From Mesorhizobium sp. M2E.F.Ca.ET.219.01.1.1 (GTDB taxonomy: Bacteria > Pseudomonadota > Alphaproteobacteria > Rhizobiales > Rhizobiaceae), in contig NZ_SADT02000001.1 of NCBI RefSeq assembly GCF_004016445.2, forward strand, positions 1,159,630 to 1,223,629: a stretch of 64,000 bases of DNA, given 5' to 3'. The translations under genes and the position numbers were made by a program. The notes below the pieces were generated by a model. It ran no database searches and was not told where the DNA came from. It saw nothing but the letters and a program-made list of their open reading frames with translations. Below, in pieces: positions 10,901 to 18,410 of this stretch; position 1 is the first letter of the stretch, and each line of letters begins with the position of its first letter.

Positions 10901-13900
10901 GGTCAAGATCGCGGTTCAGTCCTTGTCGGCAAAGATGGCGGGCGAAAGCACGCAAGCGCGGCTCGATGTGTCCGCAATCCTGCCTTCCATTGCCGCGAGC
11001 CAGGCGAAGGTGGACGGTCTCACCCTGGCGCTGCATTCGGATGCCTTCGACCTCAAGGGGCGGGCGGGTCCGGTTTCCGGCACGGTCTCGGTGGACAGGA
11101 TCGGCCTCGACAATCCCATGCTGGCACCGCTGATCGCTGGCAAGGTGATCGCCAAGGTCAATGGCCGACTGGCTCCCGATGCCGTCGCCGTCAACAGCGG
11201 CTCGCTGACCAGCGATGCGCTCAACAGCCAGATCGCCGGCCGGATATCGCTGGGCGACGGCGCCGTCGACCTCAATATGAAGGCCGATGTCGTCTCTTCC
11301 GCCTTGCCGGCGGCGGTGCGCGGCGTGCTTGGCGAGACCGCGCAACTGAGCGGTGGGCTGAAGCGCGATGCCAATGGCAATGTCAATATCGACGGCCTGA
11401 AGCTCAATTCGGGGGCGCTCAGCGCCGATGGCCAGGCGAGCCTTGCCGACGGCAAGCTGGCCGCCGGGATCAGGGGCGCGTTGAGCGACGTTTCGGGGCT
11501 CTCGAAAGACGCCAAGGGCGCCATCGCCTTTGCCCTCAACGCGCAAGGCCCGGTCACCGCGCCCGACCTGTCGATGACGGTGGACAGCGACCGGCTCCTC
11601 GTGGCGGCGCGCGAGATCACCGGGTTGAAGCTGACGGCCACCGGCAAGGCCGATGCCGCCAATCCGGCAGCCAATGTGCAGCTCACCGGCAATGTCGCCG
11701 GGCAGAATTTGCAAGGCAGCGCGGTGCTTGCCACGACCAATGGAAGCCGCGCGATCAACGGGCTTCTGCTGTCGCTCGGCCCGAACAAGATTTCCGGCGA
11801 TCTCGTGCTCGATGATGCTTTCGTGCCGGTCGGCACCGTTTCGCTCGACCTGCCCGATATCGGACCGCTGGCCGCGCTCGCCCTGGAAAAGGCCGAGGGC
11901 AATGTGCGCGGCACGATCGCCTTTACCAAGGCGGCCAGCGGGCCGAATGTCGCGGTGAAAGCGAACACCTCGCAGATCAAGCGCGGCGATCTCTCCGCCA
12001 GGAATGTCGCCATCGACGCGCAGATAGCGAACTACATGGCCGCCCCCGTCATTCAAGGCACGGTGCGTGCCGAGAGTGTCACTTCGGGTGGCACCGCCGT
12101 CACCGGCATTGATGTCGATCTGAAGCGCGACGGCGACTGGACCGGTTTTTCCGGCGGGGCCACCGTCAAGAACATTCCGGCCAGGGCGGCCGGCCGGGTG
12201 AAAGTGGCGAACGGCACGACGACCATCGAGCTCGCCTCCGGCCAGGCGACGGTGCAAGGCATCAAGGCCGCGATCGCCCAGGCCTCGACCGTGACCATCG
12301 CCAATGGCGTGACGTCGCTCGACCGGCTGGTGCTCAACCTCGGCGGCGGCACGGCGACGGTCACGGGCAAGGTCGCGCAGGCGCTCGACATCAACGCCAA
12401 TCTCGCGAGAGTGCCGATCTCGCTCGCCAACAGTTTCTCGCCAGGCCTCGACGCGGCCGGCTCGATCTCGGGCACGGTCAAGGTCGCCGGCGCACCGGCC
12501 AGCCCGTCGGTCGCCTTCAAGATCGATGCTTCCGGTGTGCAGACCTCGCAGACGCGCAGCGCCGGACTCGGCGGCATGAATGTCTCGTCGTCGGGAACCT
12601 TTGCCGGCAACAAGCTCGCTTTCGACGCCAACATCAGCGACGGCGCGGGCCTCGGCCTCAAGGGCGGCGGCTCGGTGACGACGGCGGGCACCCCAACCTT
12701 GGCGCTCGACTTCAACGGCAAGGTGCCGTTCTCCTTCCTGGCCGCAAAGCTCGCCGCGCAAGGGCTGGCGCTCAACGGCACCGCCAATGTCGATGTGCAG
12801 GTGCGTGGTCCAGCATCTGCGCCGGTTATCAGTGGCAAAGTCACGACATCCGGTGCGCGCCTGATCGATGCCCGCTCCGGCCTGGCAGTGAACGATGTCG
12901 CCGCCGACGTCTCGATCGGCGGCGGGGTGGCCAGGATAAACCGCCTGACCGGAACGTTGTCGACGCGCGGCAGCCTGTCGGCGAGCGGCACCGTGGGCAT
13001 CACGCCGGCGCAGGGCTTCCCGGCCGATCTGTCGATCAAGCTCACCGACGGCCGCTATACTGACGGCCGGGTGGTGACCGCCAATCTCGGCGGTGACCTG
13101 ACCGTCAAGGGGCCGCTCGTCTCCGCGCCGGTGATCGCCGGCACGATCAACCTGGCGAGGACAGTCATCACCGTCCCTGAAAAGCTGCCGGGTTCGCTTT
13201 CGGCGCTGGATGTGAAGCACAAGAACGCGCCGGCGTCCGTGCGGGCGCAGGACAAGGCGCTGCGCCCGGCGACGTCCGGCGGCAGCAGCAACAGCGGCAG
13301 CGGCCTGACGCTCGACGTGACGGTGAACGCGCCGAACCAGATTTTCATCCAGGGCAGGGGCGTCGATGCCGAACTCGGCGGCTCGCTGAAGCTGACAGGC
13401 CCGGCTTCGGCGCCGAGGGCGATCGGCACCTTCGCCCTGCAGCGCGGACGGCTGATCATCCTTTCCAAGCGCCTGACCTTCACCGACGGCACGATCGGGT
13501 TCCAGGGTTCACTGGTGCCCTATCTGAACATGACGGCGACCACGACGACGAGCACCGCCACGGTCACGGTCGCCGTCTCGGGCGAGGCGACCAATCCGAA
13601 GTTCACGTTCTCCTCCGTGCCGGCGCTGCCTCAGGACGAGATCCTGGCACAGCTCATCTTCGGTCAATCCATGTCCAAGTTGTCGCCGCTGCAGATCGCA
13701 CAACTTGCGAGCGCCGCCGCGCAACTGGCAGGCGTCGGCGGTTCGACCTCGCTGCTAGAGAACCTGCAAAGCGCCATCGGCGTCGACGATCTCGACGTGA
13801 CGACGGACGAGAAGGGCGGCACGGCGGTTTCGGCCGGCAAGTACCTCAACGACCGCACCTATGTGACCATACAAAAGGGCGACAAGCCAGGCTCCGGCAA

Positions 13901-14003
13901 GGCGACGATCGACCTCAATGTCGGGAAGGGCGTCAAGCTGCGCGGCGAGGCCAACGACGCCGGCGAAGCAAAAGGCGGCGTCTTTTACGAACGCGAATAT
14001 TGA
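7950..14003 (+). CDS. tamB: Translocation/assembly module protein TamB (DUF490)
   Basis: 2017 residues, much longer than E. coli TamB (1259). An N-terminal signal anchor (residues about 5-30, LLLLLVVAIGALFVL) holds it in the inner membrane. The body is repetitive beta-strand sequence rich in G, S, A, D, T and K, the AsmA/TamB-type periplasm-spanning groove. The C-terminal DUF490 region (about 1650-2017) includes GTFALQRGRL, KFTFSSVPALPQDEILAQLIFG and a terminal YEREY. Two long segments, roughly residues 325-910 and 950-1535, align with each other at a constant offset of about 622 residues (see findings), which accounts for much of the extra length. It is translated from the same operon as tamA. 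Identification is firm from synteny and C-terminal motifs. Confidence 0.94.
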   Translation: MKIFWRILRILIYTLLLLLVVAIGALFVLTGTEGGRQNLASLISKMASNEDRKVTVAGIEGIWSGALRVDHVVLEDRAGPWMVARKVALDWSPTALLSRNFNADRFAAERIELARLPQPSQQPSQGGSSSLPVSIDVKQIDLPEIALGQELAGSGIAELAAKGSLKADPSPLAIESVLNVSRHNGKQGNVDAKIHFAPADNKLDLDLKASEPAGGIIANLLKLPDGPPVNIVVSGSGPLGNWSGVGTFMVDGRIVSQLTGRHQLTDKGRRIEAKGDGEFEPFLPEKIKALFAGKTSFDLAGTATASGGVDIEQATIESDSVHGAATGNVDPKGASDLSVELSAKDKPVTVDVGNSAVPILVAVEKATVRAFGDGKAPMVDIGTSLTSVAVGGTQLNNITGEVHSDGFDIENRSGPVSIKLAAAGLKTDVATLAPLVTGKLAADLSGTISRETVTIDKGSLRSDALNAGLTANVALADLSMTLKMNADAVSKALPPQISSLLGERVKFSATATRDPQGAFAANSLEISSGSLSASGTGSMQGSDLQASVKGTLGDVSPLSSLAGTPLAGGINFALSASGSRLAPDFTVSADSASLTAAGRTVKDIKLSAKGKADVANPTADLSLTGNAEGQALDIEASLVTADGKRSINGLSLALGDNKVSGDLALDDKFLPLGTLTLAVPDIGPLAALANQTATGDINGTIAFSKEGEAPTVTINAASTSIARGDLAAKAITVNALIANYLKGPAISGTIKADNVTSGSTVISGIGIDLKRDGDWTNFAGGATASGIPATATGRVKIANGTTSVEIMSGEATVRGIKAAIAEPSSFSIANGVTAIEKLALNLGGGSATVSGSAGETLDLTANLANLPLALANDFVPGLDGAGTLEGTAHVTGPSSNPDVQFNAKVAGAETSQTRQAGLGPLDLDAAGSYTLAGGVALDHATLSGEGISGKAAGTLNPNGASDFSLDLTSSGASLPLTVGSAESPVKIAVQSLSAKMAGESTQARLDVSAILPSIAASQAKVDGLTLALHSDAFDLKGRAGPVSGTVSVDRIGLDNPMLAPLIAGKVIAKVNGRLAPDAVAVNSGSLTSDALNSQIAGRISLGDGAVDLNMKADVVSSALPAAVRGVLGETAQLSGGLKRDANGNVNIDGLKLNSGALSADGQASLADGKLAAGIRGALSDVSGLSKDAKGAIAFALNAQGPVTAPDLSMTVDSDRLLVAAREITGLKLTATGKADAANPAANVQLTGNVAGQNLQGSAVLATTNGSRAINGLLLSLGPNKISGDLVLDDAFVPVGTVSLDLPDIGPLAALALEKAEGNVRGTIAFTKAASGPNVAVKANTSQIKRGDLSARNVAIDAQIANYMAAPVIQGTVRAESVTSGGTAVTGIDVDLKRDGDWTGFSGGATVKNIPARAAGRVKVANGTTTIELASGQATVQGIKAAIAQASTVTIANGVTSLDRLVLNLGGGTATVTGKVAQALDINANLARVPISLANSFSPGLDAAGSISGTVKVAGAPASPSVAFKIDASGVQTSQTRSAGLGGMNVSSSGTFAGNKLAFDANISDGAGLGLKGGGSVTTAGTPTLALDFNGKVPFSFLAAKLAAQGLALNGTANVDVQVRGPASAPVISGKVTTSGARLIDARSGLAVNDVAADVSIGGGVARINRLTGTLSTRGSLSASGTVGITPAQGFPADLSIKLTDGRYTDGRVVTANLGGDLTVKGPLVSAPVIAGTINLARTVITVPEKLPGSLSALDVKHKNAPASVRAQDKALRPATSGGSSNSGSGLTLDVTVNAPNQIFIQGRGVDAELGGSLKLTGPASAPRAIGTFALQRGRLIILSKRLTFTDGTIGFQGSLVPYLNMTATTTTSTATVTVAVSGEATNPKFTFSSVPALPQDEILAQLIFGQSMSKLSPLQIAQLASAAAQLAGVGGSTSLLENLQSAIGVDDLDVTTDEKGGTAVSAGKYLNDRTYVTIQKGDKPGSGKATIDLNVGKGVKLRGEANDAGEAKGGVFYEREY

Positions 14004-14275
14004 GGTTGCGCCGCGCTTTCCCGACCTGTCGACCGGCTGCCCGCTGCGAATGCGGCGCCCTTATCGTTGTCAAATGTATTGATTTAATCGCACGCGACGA
14101 TTTTTTGGAAATCGCGTCGCGCTAGCAAATTTGCGCCAAGACTGTCGTTATCGCGCGAACCGGGTTGCATCCAAAGATGCACATTCCCTAACATGTTCCT
14201 AGCCCAAACCGTCTTTGACAAGGCGGTCTGGATGCGGAATGTTAAAAGGCGGAAAGCCAACAATGGGAGCAAGTC

Positions 14276-15934
14276 ATGGCAATCTATACAAGCAACGGTG
14301 ATCGCGTTCCGGATCACATCCTGAAAATGGCCGAAGAAGCCAAGGCGGGAAAGGTGGATCGTCGCGAATTCCTGGCGCTCGCCAGCGTTTTCGGAGCGTC
14401 CACGGCGATGGCCTACGGCCTGATCGGCCTCGCCGATCCGACCCCGGCCAGGGCCGAGGACGTGCAGGGCAAGAAGGGCGGCGTCCTGAAGGTCGCACAG
14501 TGGGTCAAGGATCCGAAGGACCCGCGCAAGTCCGACTGGTCGGAGATCGCCAACGCCGAGCGTCAGGCGCTTGAGCCGCTGGTCAAATACACTACCGAAT
14601 ACACGTTCCGTCCCTATCTGCTCGAGAGCTGGGACGTTAATGACGATGCCACCGAGTATGTGCTGCATGTGCGCAAGGGCGTTACCTGGCACAACGGCGA
14701 TGCCTTCACTGCCGACGACGTGGTGCACAACTTCAACCGTTGGGGCGAAAAGGCCGCCGAAGGCAATTCAATGCCCGGCCGTCTTGGCACGCTGTTTGAC
14801 GACAAGACCGGCAAGCTCCGTGAAGGCGCGGTCACCAAGGTCGATGACATGACGGTCAAGCTATCGCTGACCAAGCCCGACATCACGATCATTCCCGGCA
14901 TTTGCGACTATGTTGCTCTGCTCGTCCACAAGTCATTCGACGAAAAGGGTGGCGACTTCAAAGCCTGCCCGATCGGCACTGGTCCGTTCGAGCTGGTCTC
15001 TTACGACGTCGGCCAGAAGGTGGTCTACAAGCGCCGTTCCGACGACAAGTGGTGGGACGGCGAGGTGTTCCTCGACGGCGTCGAGTTCATCGACTACGGC
15101 ACCGATCCGGCAGCAATGGTCAGCGCTTTCGAGGCGGGTGAAGTGCACACCAATTTCGAGACGTCGGCCGACTATGTGTCGATCCTCGACGGCATGAAGC
15201 TGGTCAAGTCGGAAGTGGTCACCGCAGCCACCATCGTTTGCCGCTCCAACGTCAACAACAAGCCTTACGACAACCAGAAGGTTCGCAACGCCCTGCAACT
15301 CGCCGTCGACAATGCGGTCGTCCTGCAGCTCGGCTATGGCGGTGCCGGCGCCGTCGCCGAGAACCACCATGTCTGCGCGATTCATCCAGAATACTACGAA
15401 CTGCCGAAGATCGCGCGCGACCCGGCCAAGGCGAAGGCGTTGATGGCGGAAGCTGGCCAGGCCGATTTCGAGCATGAGCTGATCACCGTCGACGAGGACT
15501 GGCACAAGAACACCGGCGACGCGATCGCGGCGCAGCTGCGCGATGCCGGCATCAAGGTAAAGCGCACGGTTCTGCCGGGCTCGACCTTCTGGAACGACTG
15601 GACCAAGTATCCGCTCTCGATGACCAACTGGAACATGCGGCCGCTCGGTGTCCAGGTTCTGGCTCTGGCCTACCGCACCGGCGAAGCCTGGAACGAGACC
15701 GCCTGGTCGAATCCCGATTGGGATGCCAAGCTCAACGCCGCGCTGTCGGTCGCCGACGCCACCAAGCGCAAGGGCATGATGAAGGATATCGAGCAGATCC
15801 TGCAGGATTCCGGCATCATCATCCAGCCCTACTGGCGCAAGCTCTACAGCCATTCGGTTGCCGCTGTTAAGAACTACAAGATGCATCCGACCTTCGAGCG
15901 CGACTACGGCAAGATCTGGCTCGACGAGGCCTGA
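14276..15934 (+). CDS. ABC transporter substrate-binding protein, family 5 (peptide/opine type), Tat-exported
   Basis: 552 residues, the periplasmic ligand-binding component of the importer encoded by the next three genes. A twin-arginine signal is visible (R29-R30-E-F-L-A-L) followed by a hydrophobic stretch and likely cleavage after ARA near residue 62, so it may be exported folded. The SBP_bac_5 signatures are present: [21 protein letters not shown], the [13 protein letters not shown]-type segment and the C-terminal [14 protein letters not shown] ribosome site GGGAG lies 9 nt before ATG 14276. The ligand could be a di- or oligopeptide or another small molecule such as an opine or sugar acid; sequence alone does not decide. 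A stable stem-loop follows the gene, which would explain higher expression of this protein than of the permeases. Confidence 0.9.
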   Translation: MAIYTSNGDRVPDHILKMAEEAKAGKVDRREFLALASVFGASTAMAYGLIGLADPTPARAEDVQGKKGGVLKVAQWVKDPKDPRKSDWSEIANAERQALEPLVKYTTEYTFRPYLLESWDVNDDATEYVLHVRKGVTWHNGDAFTADDVVHNFNRWGEKAAEGNSMPGRLGTLFDDKTGKLREGAVTKVDDMTVKLSLTKPDITIIPGICDYVALLVHKSFDEKGGDFKACPIGTGPFELVSYDVGQKVVYKRRSDDKWWDGEVFLDGVEFIDYGTDPAAMVSAFEAGEVHTNFETSADYVSILDGMKLVKSEVVTAATIVCRSNVNNKPYDNQKVRNALQLAVDNAVVLQLGYGGAGAVAENHHVCAIHPEYYELPKIARDPAKAKALMAEAGQADFEHELITVDEDWHKNTGDAIAAQLRDAGIKVKRTVLPGSTFWNDWTKYPLSMTNWNMRPLGVQVLALAYRTGEAWNETAWSNPDWDAKLNAALSVADATKRKGMMKDIEQILQDSGIIIQPYWRKLYSHSVAAVKNYKMHPTFERDYGKIWLDEA

Positions 15935-15945
15935 TCCGAGCGAAT

Positions 15946-15974
15946 GGACAAAGGGGCGCTCCGCTCCTTTGTCC
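15946..15974 (+). terminator. Stem-loop after binding-protein gene (attenuator/processing site)
   Basis: GGACAAAGG(GGCG) at 15946-15958 pairs with CGCTCCTTTGTCC at 15962-15974. There is no clean T-run, so it is more likely an intra-operon attenuator or 3'-end protecting hairpin than a full terminator. Confidence 0.55.
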
Positions 15975-15981
15975 CCTTCCT

Positions 15982-16050
15982 TTGCATGAGCCGGAACCGG
16001 AGAGCCGCTGCAGCAAAAAAGTTGCGGACTCGTCGAGCAGGCTCATGCAA
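15982..16050 (+). other. Long-range inverted repeat in intercistronic spacer
   Basis: TTGCATGAGCC (15982-15992) is the exact reverse complement of GGCTCATGCAA (16040-16050). The enclosed 47 nt contain smaller self-complementary pieces (CCGGAACCGG, CTGCAG, CCGC...GCGG around an A6 run). Transcribed, this would form a branched structure just before the permease genes. Confidence 0.55.
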
Positions 16051-16153
16051 TAAACACGGTTGATCGCATTCGGACGTCTGTTTGCCGGCTTGTTCCGCCT
16101 CGCGGTGGGATATCGGGCAGAGAGGCTCCCCAACCCATCGGCAGGGGCCCGCC

Positions 16154-17188
16154 ATGCTTTCTTTCATTGCGAGACGTCTCGGCACCATGGCGCTGACGAT
16201 GCTGTGCCTGACGCTGATCGTCTTCTTCCTGATCAATCTCGGTCCCAATCTGAAGAAGCTGGCGATCAGCCAGACCGAGATGCATACCTCCGCCGAGCAG
16301 CTTGAGAACTGGCTGGTCGAACATGGCTACCGCCAGAATTTCTTCGTCCGCTACGGCCAGTGGCTGGGGGTCCTGCCCAAGCAGCCGATCACCGACCCGG
16401 CGACCGGAAAGCCGGCGCAGCGCTTCTCCTTCTGCAACGACCCGGTCGTGCCGACATTCTCCGGTGTGCTTGAAGGCGACTTCGGCTGCTCGACCAAATT
16501 CAAGACGACCGTTGCCTCGAAGCTCTTCCCGGCGCTCGGCGCCACCGGGCTTTTGATGTTCTGGGTGCTGGCGGTGATGGTGCCGATTTCGCTGTTGATC
16601 GGCATCCTTGCCGGCATGCGCGAGGGCTCGCGCACCGACCGCACGCTGTCTGTCGCCTCGATCGCCTCGACGGCGACGCCCGAATATGTGTCTGGCGTCA
16701 TCTTCACCGTTATCTTCGCCTCGTGGCTGGGCTGGCTTAACGGCTCGGCGGCCTCGGCGAGCCAGGGCCTCACATTCTACAATTTCACCCTGCCGGTGAT
16801 GACGCTGGCCATCTACGGCATAGGCTATATCGCGCGTATGACGCGCGCCTCGATGGTGGAGGTGATGACGCAGCAATACATCCGCACTGCCCGCCTCAAA
16901 GGCCTGTCCTTCGGCAGCGTGGTCGTCAAGCACGCGCTGCGCAACGCTTTGATCGCGCCGTTTACCGTCATCATGCTGCAGTTTCCCTGGCTGCTTACCG
17001 GCGTCGTCATCGTCGAGGTGATGTTCCGCTACCAGGGCTTCGGCTACACGCTGGTCGAGGCTGCCGGCAACAACGACATCGACCTTCTGCTCGGCTGCTC
17101 GCTGGTTTCGGTGTTCATCGTCTTGATCACGCAACTCATCTCGGATGTCGGCTACGCGTTCCTCAATCCGCGTATCAGGGTTCAATAA
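16154..17188 (+). CDS. ABC transporter permease (DppB/OppB type)
   Basis: 344 residues, inner-membrane permease of the peptide-type importer. ATG 16154 (MLSFIARRLG) is chosen because it matches the family start, a cytoplasmic basic tip followed by the first membrane helix MALTMLCLTLIVFFLINL. The BPD_transp_1 region spans about 130-335 with the coupling-helix EAA-like segment EVMTQQYIRTARLKGLS around residues 235-252. The periplasmic loop between helices 1 and 2 is long and unusual in carrying QNFFVRYGQWLGVLPKQPI, a pattern also seen in other DppB proteins. Followed 12 nt later by the second permease gene. Confidence 0.92.
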   Translation: MLSFIARRLGTMALTMLCLTLIVFFLINLGPNLKKLAISQTEMHTSAEQLENWLVEHGYRQNFFVRYGQWLGVLPKQPITDPATGKPAQRFSFCNDPVVPTFSGVLEGDFGCSTKFKTTVASKLFPALGATGLLMFWVLAVMVPISLLIGILAGMREGSRTDRTLSVASIASTATPEYVSGVIFTVIFASWLGWLNGSAASASQGLTFYNFTLPVMTLAIYGIGYIARMTRASMVEVMTQQYIRTARLKGLSFGSVVVKHALRNALIAPFTVIMLQFPWLLTGVVIVEVMFRYQGFGYTLVEAAGNNDIDLLLGCSLVSVFIVLITQLISDVGYAFLNPRIRVQ

Positions 17189-17200
17189 GGGGCAGGGCCG

Positions 17201-18358
17201 ATGCAGACCGAGTATATCAATGCCTTCGACATCGTTGTCGGCGTGCTTTGGCGCTTCTGGCCGGTGTGGATCGGTTTGATCCTGGTGATGGGTGTCAGCT
17301 TCGCCTACAAGAAGCGGCTTGGCCTTTACGGCCAGCTCTTCGACAGCGGCGTCGGCATTGCCGGCGTGTTCATCTGCCTGTTCTGGCTGTTCACGGCAAT
17401 CTTCGCCTCGACGATCTCGCCTTTCGATCCCCTGGCGCAGGTCTCGATCATGAAGGACGCGCTGCCCGGCGCGGTCGAGCCGACGTCCAAGCTGATCTAT
17501 TATTTCGGCGGCGATAAGCTGGCACGCGACGTGTTCTCGCGCATGGTCTATGGCAGCCAGATCGTGCTGATCATCGCGCCTGCCGCCACCGGCTTCGCGC
17601 TGATGGTCGGCATCACACTCGGCCTGCCGGCCGGTTACTATGGCGGCAGGATCGACACGCTCTTGTCCTTCCTCGCCAATCTGGTGCTGGCTTTCCCGGT
17701 GATCCTGTTGTTCTACCTCTTAGTGACACCGGGCATCATGGACACGCCGATCCCCTATGCGATGGCGGGGCTGTTCTTCCTGTTCCCGATCATCTTCTTC
17801 AGCGTCCTGTTCTGGACGCGGTTCAAGAACCGGCCGGACCGGCTCTATATCCTGCTCGGCATCACGCTCGTCCTTGGCGGCTGGATCTATGTCGGCCTGG
17901 TCTTCGACAGGGACCCGCTGCACATCGTCCACATCGATCCGAACCAGCTCAACATCTTCGTGGCGGTGGTGTTCGCCTCCAGCCCCGGCGTGTTCCGCAT
18001 CGTGCGCGGCCTGACCATGGACATCAAGACGCGCGATTATGTGGCGGCGGCGCAGACGCGCGGTGAATCGCCCTGGTACATCATGCTGTGGGAGATCCTG
18101 CCCAATGCGCGCGGTCCGCTGATCGTCGATGCCTGCCTGCGCATCGGCTACACGACGATCCTGCTCGGAACGCTCGGCTATTTCGGCCTGGGCCTGGCGC
18201 CGGAAAGCCCCGACTGGGGCACCGCGATCAAGGACGCCAGCCGGCTGCTGCGTTCCTTCATCCACCCGGCGCTGCCGCCGACGATCGCCCTGATGTCGTT
18301 CGTGCTGGGGCTGAATCTTCTGGCGGACTCGCTGCGCGAACAGTCGATGAAGGATTGA
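17201..18358 (+). CDS. ABC transporter permease (DppC/OppC type)
   Basis: 385 residues, second membrane subunit of the importer, expected to pair with the preceding permease. Several hydrophobic helices are visible, including two near the N-terminus (IGLILVMGVSFAY and GIAGVFICLFWLFTAIFAS). The coupling segment RDYVAAAQTRGESPWYIMLWEILPNA near residues 275-305 and the C-terminal GLGLAPESPDWG are typical of DppC. It is longer than E. coli DppC (about 300) because of extra hydrophobic sequence (about 185-250) between the core helices. ATG 17201 follows GGGGCAGGG. The ATPase gene starts 52 nt downstream. Confidence 0.92.
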   Translation: MQTEYINAFDIVVGVLWRFWPVWIGLILVMGVSFAYKKRLGLYGQLFDSGVGIAGVFICLFWLFTAIFASTISPFDPLAQVSIMKDALPGAVEPTSKLIYYFGGDKLARDVFSRMVYGSQIVLIIAPAATGFALMVGITLGLPAGYYGGRIDTLLSFLANLVLAFPVILLFYLLVTPGIMDTPIPYAMAGLFFLFPIIFFSVLFWTRFKNRPDRLYILLGITLVLGGWIYVGLVFDRDPLHIVHIDPNQLNIFVAVVFASSPGVFRIVRGLTMDIKTRDYVAAAQTRGESPWYIMLWEILPNARGPLIVDACLRIGYTTILLGTLGYFGLGLAPESPDWGTAIKDASRLLRSFIHPALPPTIALMSFVLGLNLLADSLREQSMKD

Positions 18359-18410
18359 TGGCTGGGGCTCAGGCCCTACCTGCTGGAACAATTTAGGATT
18401 GGAGCGACCC

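Noticed and set aside
10791..13220. An 809-residue minus-strand frame opposite tamB, and others at 7920-10165 and 10916-12013
   Set aside because: Arg/His/Asp-rich translations typical of antisense shadows; tamB is clearly coding.
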